Shown: piece after piece, positions 8,674 to 16,807 of the stretch
How positions within the stretch are numbered: position 1 is the first letter of the stretch
Layout of the letters: the number at the start of each line of letters is the position of its first letter
From: an uncultured Armatimonadota bacterium
GTDB taxonomy: Bacteria; Armatimonadota; Fimbriimonadia; Fimbriimonadales; Fimbriimonadaceae
Length of the DNA stretch: 56,932 bases
Direction of reading: 5' to 3'
Assembly: GCA_903899015.1 (NCBI GenBank)
Contig: CAIUHP010000080.1
Span: 1 to 56,932, forward strand
Made by a program: the position numbers and the translations under genes
Notes under the pieces: generated by a model
What the model saw: the letters and a program-made list of their open reading frames with translations, nothing else
Told to the model about the DNA's origin: nothing
Database searches by the model: none

Positions 8674-8710
8674 CAACCAACCAGGAGAGTCAAATCATCC
8701 TGATTGATTG
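8674..8710 (-). promoter_or_regulatory. Intercistronic RNA hairpin between rpmI and rplT
   Basis: Arms 8674-8686 and 8698-8710 flank an 11-nt loop. In the minus-strand transcript all 13 positions pair (CAAUCAAUCAGGA with UCCUGGUUGGUUG), two of them as U-G. On the plus strand the same positions are C-A mismatches. The structure therefore forms only in the operon mRNA. It may be an L20 autoregulatory target, an attenuator or an RNase site; there is no U-tract after it. Confidence 0.6.
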
Positions 8711-8725
8711 CCTGCCCGTTTATCT

Positions 8726-8920
8726 TTAGAGAACTAGAAGGCGTCGAACGCGCTTTCTTTCGCCCTTAAAGATTTCGGGCTCCTGCTCAAGCCTCCGCTT
8801 CCGGGAGGCGTTCTTGTGCAGGAACTGGTGGTTGTTGTGCGACTTGCGGCGCGTGATCTTTCCCGTTCCGGTGATCTTGAACCGCTTTGCCGCTGTCTTG
8901 CTTGTTTTGATCTTTGGCAT
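8726..8920 (-). CDS. rpmI: 50S ribosomal protein L35
   Basis: From the ATG at 8920 this is a 64-aa protein starting [14 protein letters not shown], the standard L35 N-terminus, and ending in a basic tail ([13 protein letters not shown]). It belongs to the large ribosomal subunit. The ATG is preceded by GGAAAG at 7-nt spacing. An ATG six codons upstream (8938) is in frame but would give a non-standard start. The first 134 nt of the gene lie inside the 3' end of infC in the +1 frame, so its translation initiation site is within infC coding sequence and should be affected by ribosomes translating infC. Confidence 0.95.
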   Translation of the reverse strand: MPKIKTSKTAAKRFKITGTGKITRRKSHNNHQFLHKNASRKRRLEQEPEIFKGERKRVRRLLVL

Positions 8921-9470
8921 CTTTTTTCTTTCCGGCATTCGGCTTGGGTACGAGCACCATGATCATCATGCGCCCGTCCAATGTCGGTGTTCGCTCAACA
9001 GTAGCGAGTTCCACCACTTGCTCAGCGAAGATTTCTAACTTCTTCTTTCCAAGCTCAGGGTGAGTAATCTCTCTAGCCTTGAACATGCAGGTGACTTTGA
9101 CCTTGTGGCCCTCTTCCAGAAAGCGCGAGGCATTCCGTACGAGGAACTCAAGATCGTGTTCTGCAATCCGTGGACTGATCTTTATACCCTTAACTTCCTG
9201 CTGTTTGCTCTTTTTGTCCTTCCCGAGCTTCCCTTCCAGATACTTGTGCTTACCGTAATCGATAATTCGGCACACTGGCGGTTGCGCGGTAGGAGAGACC
9301 ATGACAAGATCCAGCCCCTCATCTTTTGCCAACGTCAGAGCCTGACGACTCTGCATAATGCCGAGCTGGTCCCCTTCGGGGCCGATCACTCGGATATCTC
9401 TATATTTCAGCACGCGCTGATTAATTTCGGGTCCTGGCTCTGGCCGGGGCGGTCTTCTAAATCCTGCTAT
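8787..9470 (-). CDS. infC: Translation initiation factor IF-3, apparent AUA start, extended C-terminus
   Basis: IF3 homology ([22 protein letters not shown] ... [12 protein letters not shown]-like region ... [13 protein letters not shown]) begins upstream of the first conventional start, a GTG at 9413, which would remove the conserved [10 protein letters not shown] start. Reading back in frame, the only well-placed initiator is ATA at 9470-9468, seven bases after AGAGGTG at 9484-9478. This gives a 227-aa protein starting (M)[13 protein letters not shown]3 genes often use rare start codons (AUU in E. coli) because IF3 rejects them, which makes the gene self-limiting. The C-terminus continues about 45 residues beyond the usual end, rich in Lys, Gln and Pro, through the rpmI start. 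A sigma70-type promoter lies just upstream. Confidence 0.85.
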   Translation of the reverse strand: MAGFRRPPRPEPGPEINQRVLKYRDIRVIGPEGDQLGIMQSRQALTLAKDEGLDLVMVSPTAQPPVCRIIDYGKHKYLEGKLGKDKKSKQQEVKGIKISPRIAEHDLEFLVRNASRFLEEGHKVKVTCMFKAREITHPELGKKKLEIFAEQVVELATVERTPTLDGRMMIMVLVPKPNAGKKKDAKDQNKQDSGKAVQDHRNGKDHAPQVAQQPPVPAQERLPEAEA

Positions 9471-9511
9471 GTTCGTTCACCTCTATTGCCGATATTCTTG
9501 ACAACCTCATA

Positions 9512-9540
9512 AGTATATCGTAGGTTCAAATGCCAGTCAA
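9512..9540 (-). promoter_or_regulatory. Sigma70-type promoter of the infC operon
   Basis: The minus strand reads TTGACT (9540-9535), a 17-bp spacer, then TATACT (9517-9512), which is close to the housekeeping consensus with ideal spacing. The predicted transcript start near 9505 gives a leader of about 35 nt before the ATA start codon of infC, too short for a large leader structure. Confidence 0.7.
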
Positions 9541-9678
9541 ACAGGAAGATGCAACTTATCGCCAAGATTAGGCCTATAAAAAGAAATATCTTGACGCACG
9601 TGGGCTCAATTTGACCTGAATGGGTAACCTCGGAGCCCAGTTGCCTCGGATGAGAAAGAACTGTAAAAAAGGTTTTCT

Positions 9679-11853
9679 ATGTCGGATCTAAGACTAATTA
9701 GGAAGGTTTGTGTGATTGGAGCCGGCACGATGGGCAGTGGAATTGCCGCACACCTGGCCAATCTGGGTTTTGAGGTTACTCTCCTCGATGCAACACAACA
9801 AAGTGTTATCGAAGGCTTTGAACGGGCAAAGGTTGCCAAGCCGCCCCACTTTTATCTTTCTGAAACAGCACTTGATATCCGTCTGGGCAATACCGCCGAG
9901 AATCTGAGTTGGATTGCGGAGGCCGATTGGGTTTGTGAAGCAATCGTAGAGCGGATGAGTGCCAAACGATCCCTTTTCGCTCGAATTGAAAGCGTCATTC
10001 GGCCAGATGCACTAATTAGCACCAATACCAGCGGCCTACAGATTTCTCTGTTATCAGAAGGTATGTCCGAGAGCTTTAGGCGGCGATTTGTAGGGACTCA
10101 CTTTTTTAATCCACCGCGATACCTCAAATTGCTCGAACTCATCCCGACTCCCGACACGGATCCGGTGATGCTTGCAGAATTTAATCAGATTCTGGAGAGC
10201 AGCGTTGCTAGAAGAGTCGTCACCGCAAGAGATACGCCCGGATTCATCACCAATCGATACGGAATGTGGTGCATGTACCAAGCCGTTCATGCGGCGGAAA
10301 AGCTTCACTTAAGTGTCGAGCAGGTGGACGCAATCACGGGGCCTTTCCTTGGTCGCCCAAAGAGCGCAAGTTTCCGCCTCAACGATATTGTTGGCTTGGA
10401 CGTCATGAATGACATCGCCTCCAATTTGATCGAACGGTGCCCGTCCGATCCATTTATTCAAACATTGCGGACGCCCAAGTCTATTAACACCCTTCTCGAA
10501 CGCAATTGGATCGGAGAAAAGAGTGGGCAGGGTTACTACCGGCGTGAAGGTCGCGAATTCCTCGTTTTTGACTTATCAACTCTTGCCTATCGGCAACGGA
10601 TCGAGCCCGATCTTCCTGCAATCAATCAGCTAGGATCTTTGCCCCTTCCAGAGCGAATTGCCAGAGGACTTGAGCTTAAAGATGAGACAGGAGAATTCCT
10701 GCGCCACTACCTTCTTCCTTCTTTGCGATATGCCGATTACCTCAAGGAGGAAGTCAGTCATGGTGTTCAAGACTTTGACAACGTCATGCAGTGGGGCTTC
10801 GGTTGGCAGATGGGACCGTTTGCAACTTTAGACGCAATCGGAGCGGATAAGGCTGGAATTCCGTCAACCCGCTACTATATCAACGACACCGCCCGAAACT
10901 TCGACGGAACTTACTCTCCGATTAAAAAAGCGGCAGAGTATGCCCAGCTAACGGACTATCCAGTCATCGATCAGGCTTCAACTTACAACGTCCGTGACCT
11001 AGGAGATGGAGTCAAAGCCGTTTGTTTGACAACGAAGATGGGTGTGATCTCCCCACAAACAGTTGAGGAGCTGATTGCACTTATCGAAAAGGGGACGCTC
11101 GATCGTTTTGTCTTTACCAGCGAGGCAAGATCCTTCTCTGCAGGATTTGATCTGAAATTCTTTGCCAAAGCCATTCCAGAAGAAAGATGGATCGATATTG
11201 ATCAAGCATTGGCCCGTCTTCAATATCTCGGCGAATTACTCGAAAAATCGCGAGTAGTCGCGGCGATCTTCGGTCACGCATTAGGAGCTGGTCTTGAACT
11301 CTCGCTTTCGTGTCCAAAGATCGTGTCGCTCGTGGAAACTCAGATTGGACTCCCCGAGTCGAGGATTGGCCTGATTCCCGGTGGTCGGGGCGTGACCCTC
11401 ATGCGCCTGTACAACCAATCAAGCGCGAAGCGCTTGTCGGAAGTCGCCTTCACACTTGCACTTGGAACGGTTGCGCCAAATTCAGAGGAAGCGCGCTCGT
11501 TGGGTTACCTTCGATCCACTGATCTAACGGTTTTCCATCCTGATAAATTGATATTTGAAGCCAAGAGAGCGGCTCTGAAAGTTGAGCCGACTGCCCGACC
11601 GGAAGTGAGCACCGCTGTGGGACCTCTCAGTGGAATGATTGACCGTTTGCTCGAATCGTCTTTGTCACGTGGGGACTTCTCCAAATACGACGAACAGTTG
11701 GGACAAAAGATGAAGTTGATATTCTCCAAAGCTCAAACATATGAAGAGTGTTTGACGAAAGAGCGCAATGAATTTTTGGATCTTTGCACCAAGGCGCTCA
11801 CAGTTGCTCGAATCAACCACATGCTTGAGAACGGAAAACCACTTCGGAACTAG
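9679..11853 (+). CDS. 3-hydroxyacyl-CoA dehydrogenase / enoyl-CoA hydratase (FadN type)
   Basis: A 724-aa two-domain enzyme. Residues 1-300 form the NAD-dependent 3-hydroxyacyl-CoA dehydrogenase: dinucleotide site IGAGTMGSG at 13-21 and catalytic His141 in GTHFFNPPRYLKL. A C-terminal dehydrogenase segment follows, then an enoyl-CoA hydratase/isomerase domain from about residue 435. Both glutamates expected for hydratase activity are visible, in GHALGAGLELSL and LPESRIGLIPGG. The order dehydrogenase-then-hydratase matches the FadN type, not E. coli FadB. It catalyses the middle two steps of beta-oxidation in the cytoplasm. etfB and etfA follow 50 nt downstream and would take electrons from the acyl-CoA dehydrogenase step. 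No thiolase or acyl-CoA dehydrogenase is present in the window. Confidence 0.9.
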   Translation: MSDLRLIRKVCVIGAGTMGSGIAAHLANLGFEVTLLDATQQSVIEGFERAKVAKPPHFYLSETALDIRLGNTAENLSWIAEADWVCEAIVERMSAKRSLFARIESVIRPDALISTNTSGLQISLLSEGMSESFRRRFVGTHFFNPPRYLKLLELIPTPDTDPVMLAEFNQILESSVARRVVTARDTPGFITNRYGMWCMYQAVHAAEKLHLSVEQVDAITGPFLGRPKSASFRLNDIVGLDVMNDIASNLIERCPSDPFIQTLRTPKSINTLLERNWIGEKSGQGYYRREGREFLVFDLSTLAYRQRIEPDLPAINQLGSLPLPERIARGLELKDETGEFLRHYLLPSLRYADYLKEEVSHGVQDFDNVMQWGFGWQMGPFATLDAIGADKAGIPSTRYYINDTARNFDGTYSPIKKAAEYAQLTDYPVIDQASTYNVRDLGDGVKAVCLTTKMGVISPQTVEELIALIEKGTLDRFVFTSEARSFSAGFDLKFFAKAIPEERWIDIDQALARLQYLGELLEKSRVVAAIFGHALGAGLELSLSCPKIVSLVETQIGLPESRIGLIPGGRGVTLMRLYNQSSAKRLSEVAFTLALGTVAPNSEEARSLGYLRSTDLTVFHPDKLIFEAKRAALKVEPTARPEVSTAVGPLSGMIDRLLESSLSRGDFSKYDEQLGQKMKLIFSKAQTYEECLTKERNEFLDLCTKALTVARINHMLENGKPLRN

Positions 11854-11911
11854 GCATTAGGTTCGTGGCACGCGAACTTCCCGGTAAAATTCAGGCCACA
11901 ACGAAGTGTCT

Positions 11912-12649
11912 ATGAAGATTTTAGTTCCGATCAAACGCGTCGTCGATCCCTATAGCAAGGTTCGGCCACTTTCGGACGGAAGTGGTATCGATACCACTGG
12001 CCTGAAGTTCGAAATTAATCCATTTGACGAAATCGCCATCGAAGAAGCGGTCCGACTTCGAGAGAAAAGCGGCGATGTCGAAATCATCGTCGTTTCCATT
12101 GGCAAGTCGGAATGTGAAGAGCAACTGCGCAAAGCACTCGCGATAGGAGCCGATAAGGCGATTCTAATCGAGACCGACCAAGAGTACGATTCACTTGGCA
12201 TTGCTAAAGAGCTCGCGTCATTAGTTGCAGAGCAAGCTCCCGACGTTGTCCTCATGGGCAAGCAAGCCACCGATGATGACTGCAATCAAGTGGGTCAAAT
12301 GTTGGCTGCCAAACTGGGCTACCCCCAAGCCACTTTTGCATCCAAAATCGAGCGCTTACAGACGAGTCTGAAGGTGACCCGAGAAACCGATGAAGGGGAT
12401 GAAATTCTTGAATTGCCGCTTCCCTGTCTGGTAACGGCAGACCTTCGATTGAACGAGCCAAGATATGTGGCTCTTCCTGGCATTATCAAGGCCCGTAGCA
12501 AACCTCTGGAGCGTCGAACGCCATCGGTTCCAGTAACTTTGAAGACTCGCCCCGTTTTCTTTGAGTCACCTCCTCCCCGAGCGGCTGGAAAGAAAGTGAG
12601 TAGCGTGGATGAATTGGTAGCGGTGCTCCGAGATCGAGGTGCTTTCTAA
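11912..12649 (+). CDS. etfB: Electron transfer flavoprotein, beta subunit
   Basis: A 245-aa protein with the ETF-beta pattern: MKILVPIKRVVDPYSKVR at the start, INPFDEIAIEEAVRLRE, the adenine-nucleotide region VLMGKQATDDDCNQVGQMLAA and PCLVTADLRLNEPRY. The ATG at 11912 begins the conserved start; a GTG two codons upstream (11906) is also possible. It forms a heterodimer with EtfA that carries electrons from acyl-CoA dehydrogenases to the quinone pool. The stop codon abuts the etfA start directly, so the two are co-translated. The preceding fadN-like gene makes a fatty-acid oxidation role likely. Confidence 0.95.
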   Translation: MKILVPIKRVVDPYSKVRPLSDGSGIDTTGLKFEINPFDEIAIEEAVRLREKSGDVEIIVVSIGKSECEEQLRKALAIGADKAILIETDQEYDSLGIAKELASLVAEQAPDVVLMGKQATDDDCNQVGQMLAAKLGYPQATFASKIERLQTSLKVTRETDEGDEILELPLPCLVTADLRLNEPRYVALPGIIKARSKPLERRTPSVPVTLKTRPVFFESPPPRAAGKKVSSVDELVAVLRDRGAF

Positions 12650-13543
12650 ATGTCGAAACTACTTCTTGTTTTATTTACAGGTAGCGAATCGTCTCTTGGC
12701 TCAGGGTTCGCGGCGGCTCTTGGACTTTCATTCGATGTCTTAACATTGACTGGTCATGCCGAAACGAATACGGGTGCAGAAAAGGAGCTTGTCGCTGGCT
12801 TAACCTCCTTGCCGCCCGCAGATGCTCTAGCATCCACGATCGCTACTCTGTCTCAAGGCTATACCCATATCGCAGCGACGTCGAATATGCGTTCTAAGGA
12901 CGTCATGGCTCGTGTCGCAGGCATTCTTGATGCGGGGATGGTGACTGATGTGACACTGATCGAGTCGCCAACTCGGTTCAAGAGACCGGTCTTGGCTGGC
13001 TCGATAATTTCAATTGTCGAAGTCCTATCGACCCCGGTCGTTCTCACATTTCGGCCCGCTGGATTTGCAAAGGGCGAGGCTGGTGGGGCTCCGGATCAAG
13101 TTTCCGTTTCTGCAGATGCATCTGGAAAAACCGTTCGCATCTCCCAATCCGTAAGGGGTGGAGCACGCCCCGACTTATCCCAGGCCAAGATCGTCATCAG
13201 CGGCGGTCGGCCATTAAGGGATGCTGAAACTTTCGAACGCGTGATCGGTGGATTTGCAGACAAGGTCGGAGGTGCAGTCGGAGCGACTCGTGCGGCAGTT
13301 GACTCTGGAATTGCTCCAAATGAACTTCAGGTGGGTCAAACAGGAAAAATCGTTGCCCCCGATCTGTATATTGCGGCGGGTATCTCTGGAAGCACCCAGC
13401 ACATGGCAGGAATTAAGGACAGCAAAATCATCGTAGCGATTAACAAAGATCCAGATGCTCCAATATTTGAGTCCGCAGACTATGGATTAGTGGCCGATTT
13501 ATTCGATGCCCTTCCCGCAATTGAGCGAGCACTCGGATCGTGA
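12650..13543 (+). CDS. etfA: Electron transfer flavoprotein, alpha subunit
   Basis: A 297-aa ETF-alpha. The C-terminal FAD-binding domain is clear: VISGGRPLRDAETFE, then PDLYIAAGISGSTQHMAG and KIIVAINKDPDAPIFESADYGLV. The N-terminal half has SKDVMARVAGILDAGMVTDV and RPVLAG. It is paired with etfB immediately upstream with no gap, and a perfect 14-bp hairpin starts right after its stop codon, so the fad-etf unit probably ends here. Confidence 0.95.
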   Translation: MSKLLLVLFTGSESSLGSGFAAALGLSFDVLTLTGHAETNTGAEKELVAGLTSLPPADALASTIATLSQGYTHIAATSNMRSKDVMARVAGILDAGMVTDVTLIESPTRFKRPVLAGSIISIVEVLSTPVVLTFRPAGFAKGEAGGAPDQVSVSADASGKTVRISQSVRGGARPDLSQAKIVISGGRPLRDAETFERVIGGFADKVGGAVGATRAAVDSGIAPNELQVGQTGKIVAPDLYIAAGISGSTQHMAGIKDSKIIVAINKDPDAPIFESADYGLVADLFDALPAIERALGS

Positions 13544-13576
13544 AAAGTTTCCAAGGAGCGAATCCTTGGAAACTTT
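13544..13576. terminator. Hairpin terminator after etfA
   Basis: Perfect 14-bp inverted repeat AAAGTTTCCAAGGA / TCCTTGGAAACTTT with a 5-nt loop, directly after the etfA stop codon. The right arm ends in TTT followed by GTT, a weak U-tract. The A-rich left end could allow some activity on the other strand. Confidence 0.75.
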
Positions 13577-13687
13577 GTTAACTATCACGCATTTTGATCG
13601 TCAATAGAGAGAAACGCACGAGCCTACAATTGAACGATCCGCAGTCAACAGTGGATAGTTCCGTGATGAATTCCAGGAGCCCGATTT

Positions 13688-14704
13688 TTGAATAAGTACG
13701 CACTCGCAACAGCCGCATTTGCCATCACACTTTTTGCCTCAATAGGGCATGCAAAAGCGCAAGACGCTAATGGTCAGAACATGGTCGATCCCAACCGTGT
13801 GGTGATGGTGATCAATGGTGAAGAAATTAAAGGCGCAGAATATTACAGGCGCATGGAGTATTTGTCGGGAGTGGGAACCCAAATGGGAGCCGGATTCTCA
13901 GAATTCCCTCCTGGATTTTTGACCATTCAGCAGCTCATCAATGAACGACTGGTCTTCGCTCTCGCAAAAGAAAAAGGTGTCTTCCCGACCGATCAAGAAG
14001 TTCAAGAGGAATTGGATATCCGTCAGAAGGACAATCCTGATCTTTTGAAGAACTGGATTGCAGCGGGTGGCAATTCAGAAGATTTGAAATATCAGCTTCG
14101 GTTCCAAATCGCACAATTCAAGCTTCAAACTTACGGTGTCACTATTACCGACACCGAGGTGGAAAAGGATTATAAGGATCGGCCCGACACTTATAAGATT
14201 CCCAAACAATTCAAGTTGCGCGTCATCGTCGTACCGAGTTCAGATGAAACAAAGACGGTAGACCAGGAACTTGCGGGCGGAAAATCATTTGCAGACGTCG
14301 CCAAAGAAAAGAGCGTTGATATCACGAAGGCACTCGGGGGAGAGTTCGGAACCGTTCCGGTCTACAAGCTCTCGACAGAAACTCAGAATGCATTAGGCGA
14401 GATCAAGATTGGACAAACCACGAAGTGGCTGACGACCAATCCTGGAGGGGGAACGGGTGCATATCTGAAGTTCTTCCTGGAAGACATCATTCCCGAAAAG
14501 AAAATGGAGCTCGATGAGCGACTTCGTCGAATGATTCGGCGAAAGTTAATGGCGGACAGGGGCAAGATTAAGAATGCCAATATCTCGAAGGAACTTGATG
14601 GAGTGAGAACAAAGGCGAAAATCGATATTAAGCAGCCGGAATTTGCAGACGCTTACCAGAAATTCATGAAGGCCTATCTTCAACAGCATGTAGGATCGAA
14701 CTAG
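13688..14704 (+). CDS. Exported SurA/PrsA-like peptidyl-prolyl isomerase
   Basis: A 338-aa protein starting at TTG, with AGGAG eight bases upstream. An N-terminal signal peptide (about residues 1-25, ending KAQ/DAN) is followed by a SurA-N-like helical chaperone region, where INGEEIKGAEYYRRMEYL and LINERLVFALAKEKGV are typical. A parvulin-like domain spans about residues 165-275 (FKLRVIVVPSS, GGKSFADVAKEKSVD, GGEFGTVPV). The C-terminus is basic and helical. Such proteins help fold exported or outer-membrane proteins. The isomerase domain is divergent, so chaperone activity may dominate. The mazG-like gene starts four bases after the stop. Confidence 0.78.
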   Translation: MNKYALATAAFAITLFASIGHAKAQDANGQNMVDPNRVVMVINGEEIKGAEYYRRMEYLSGVGTQMGAGFSEFPPGFLTIQQLINERLVFALAKEKGVFPTDQEVQEELDIRQKDNPDLLKNWIAAGGNSEDLKYQLRFQIAQFKLQTYGVTITDTEVEKDYKDRPDTYKIPKQFKLRVIVVPSSDETKTVDQELAGGKSFADVAKEKSVDITKALGGEFGTVPVYKLSTETQNALGEIKIGQTTKWLTTNPGGGTGAYLKFFLEDIIPEKKMELDERLRRMIRRKLMADRGKIKNANISKELDGVRTKAKIDIKQPEFADAYQKFMKAYLQQHVGSN

Positions 14705-14707
14705 GTC

Positions 14708-15658
14708 TTGAATCGCTTCATTCGGCTTGAACCGGGTCCGATAAGTCAGGAAGTCATTTCTGATTTGCAATCAAAACCGGTCATTTTATTGGAGGCTAAT
14801 CCTCAGTTTGAATCCCGTTTGAGTGCCAGCGGGATTCAATTTCGTCATCTTGGTATGTCTCCCATTCCAGAAGACGCAATCCTCCTCGCTGCCCCTTCTT
14901 CCCTCGACGAATTGGTATCAGTGGTCGATCGGTTGCTTGGCCCCGGTGGCTGTCCATGGGACCAAGCCCAAACCCACGAATCCCTGAAGAAGTACCTTTT
15001 GGAAGAGACGTATGAGGTCCTCGATGCCATTGACTCGGGAGAAGATGCAAAGCTGCTTGAGGAACTGGGCGACCTGATTCTTCAGCCGATTATGCACGGT
15101 CAAATAAAGTTTGCCGCCGGGGGCTTTGATAGCTATGAAGTGGCGGCCGGAATCGTGGACAAGCTCATCCGCAGACATCCTCACGTTTTTGGCGATATCG
15201 ACGTAGCCGATGCAGACGAAGTGCTCCGAAATTGGGACAAGATCAAGCAAACGGAAAAGGGTGAAGGTAAAGCTTCCTTATTAGCGGGAGTTCCTAAAGG
15301 TATGGCTTCCCTATTGCGAGCACACGAAGTTAGCAAGCGAGCCGCTCGGGCGGGATTTGAATGGCCAAATATTGAGGCCGTCTTCGACAAGCTTCACGAA
15401 GAGGAAACCGAACTCAGAGAAGCACTTTCGCAAGGTGTTCCCGAACGGATAGAGTCTGAAATAGGCGATTTGCTGTTTACTGCCGTAAACGTCGCGCGTT
15501 GGTCCGGGGTTGAGCCTGAAGAAGCTCTTCGAAAGATGCTCAACCGATTCACGACACGGTTTACGTACATGGAGCAGTCCACGGACAAAGATCTAAAAGA
15601 CTTAACCGCGGATGAGTGGGATTTACTTTGGAATCAGGCCAAGGTTTCCACTGGCTAG
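14708..15658 (+). CDS. mazG: MazG-type nucleoside triphosphate pyrophosphohydrolase
   Basis: A 316-aa protein from a TTG start. The first MazG domain (about residues 75-185) has GPGGCPWDQAQTHESL and the metal-binding set EETYE ... EELGD. A second domain (about 215-310) repeats it as EEETELREAL ... ESEIGDLLF. An extra N-terminal 65 residues without a recognised fold precede them. MazG hydrolyses non-canonical or excess NTPs to NMP and pyrophosphate. It lies four bases after the parvulin-type gene and ends four bases from a convergent oxidoreductase gene. Confidence 0.92.
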   Translation: MNRFIRLEPGPISQEVISDLQSKPVILLEANPQFESRLSASGIQFRHLGMSPIPEDAILLAAPSSLDELVSVVDRLLGPGGCPWDQAQTHESLKKYLLEETYEVLDAIDSGEDAKLLEELGDLILQPIMHGQIKFAAGGFDSYEVAAGIVDKLIRRHPHVFGDIDVADADEVLRNWDKIKQTEKGEGKASLLAGVPKGMASLLRAHEVSKRAARAGFEWPNIEAVFDKLHEEETELREALSQGVPERIESEIGDLLFTAVNVARWSGVEPEEALRKMLNRFTTRFTYMEQSTDKDLKDLTADEWDLLWNQAKVSTG

Positions 15659-15661
15659 GTG

Positions 15662-16690
15662 TTAACCAAAGGCGTGAATCTCGAGCAAGAGTCGAGTAGC
15701 GTTGATCGCCGCGCTCAACCCGTGAGGCGACGTTGGCTCCGAATCCACATAATCGCGAAACGCCGCTGCCGTTAAATCTAACGGCATGCCGCTTATCTTG
15801 GCCAACGCAGTTTCTTGATTTCCATTGAGGATCAGTTGACTCTCCTCCGCGAACTGCATCGACACGGAACCATGAGTTCCTTTGATCGTAAATGCACGAT
15901 CGTCTCCAGATTCGATGTACTTTCCTGTCCGGAGTCGAAAACGGATTCCGGAAGCCGAAACCATCAATACTTCGCCGTACGTTTCGGCTCCTCCCTCCGG
16001 AGCATCTGGCACTCTTGTTTTGAGCACAGAAAGCACTTCTAACGATTCATTGAAGAGGGTGAACCACATTACAAGGTGGTGATAGCCCATGTCCCAAAGC
16101 ACACCTCCATGAATCGGATCCCAGAGCCACTCCCGTCCCGTGAAGCTACCAGCCGCACCGGTCCCCTCCAGTAGAGTCGCTTCGACTTCTTGCACCCGCC
16201 CAATTTGGTTCTTTCCTGCCGTCCACAACGGGGACTTCTCGTCAATGATCTGAATTGCTCGGTCGACTTGTGGAGCGACGGGCAAGCCCCACCACTTTGT
16301 TAGCGGACTACCCCATACATCAATATAAAAGTCAGAACAATACAGAGTTGGGTGCCGGTCGACAACATGAAGTACTCGCATGAGTGCAGTCGCAGTTGTC
16401 ACAAGCGGCTTCTCGACGAACACCGGGAGCTCTAATTCTGAAATCTCCTCAATGTGGGAGGCATGGAATTCATTGGGTGTGAGGATCATGACCGCATCAG
16501 GGGCAAAGCTTCGCACGTAGTCCCTTAAGCCGCCTGGCTCCTCTGAATAGTCCCCTTTATCTATGGTCGCAATGACGTCAAATGAGATGTGTATTCCGGG
16601 GAAAATCATTCGAAAATAGGCGCCAACGCCTATTACGGCCAATTTGGGATTTCTTATGCCTTTTCGCTCCAAATCTTGGTCCTTCAACAC
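15662..16690 (-). CDS. Gfo/Idh/MocA family oxidoreductase
   Basis: Up to 342 residues from GTG at 16690. A TTG at 16672 with AAGGA seven bases upstream is an equally good start. The N-terminal Rossmann domain has LAVIGVGAYFRMI and the family's EKP motif (LPVFVEKPLVTT). The C-terminal half, with WLWDPIHGGVLWDMGYHHL, fits the family's substrate domain, where the conserved His lies. These enzymes oxidise or reduce sugars or related polyols with NAD(P). The substrate cannot be told from the sequence. The gene stands alone, convergent with mazG and divergent from the nuclease gene. Confidence 0.85.
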   Translation of the reverse strand: MLKDQDLERKGIRNPKLAVIGVGAYFRMIFPGIHISFDVIATIDKGDYSEEPGGLRDYVRSFAPDAVMILTPNEFHASHIEEISELELPVFVEKPLVTTATALMRVLHVVDRHPTLYCSDFYIDVWGSPLTKWWGLPVAPQVDRAIQIIDEKSPLWTAGKNQIGRVQEVEATLLEGTGAAGSFTGREWLWDPIHGGVLWDMGYHHLVMWFTLFNESLEVLSVLKTRVPDAPEGGAETYGEVLMVSASGIRFRLRTGKYIESGDDRAFTIKGTHGSVSMQFAEESQLILNGNQETALAKISGMPLDLTAAAFRDYVDSEPTSPHGLSAAINATRLLLEIHAFG

Positions 16691-16807
16691 GTGCTCATTT
16701 TAGTCGAATAGTGTTCTCATCGGCTCAGCAGACAGCGAAGTTAAGAACTCGCTAATGAATCATTCAGAAATGGCTGTGAGTTTCCGTCAAGGGGGTAACT
16801 TTGACTT

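Noticed and set aside
8787-8940. Programmed frameshift fusing IF3 and L35
   Set aside because: A run of A (AAGAAAAAAG) lies at the junction, but rpmI is in the +1 frame, so -1 slippage would not enter it, and L35 has its own ATG and SD.
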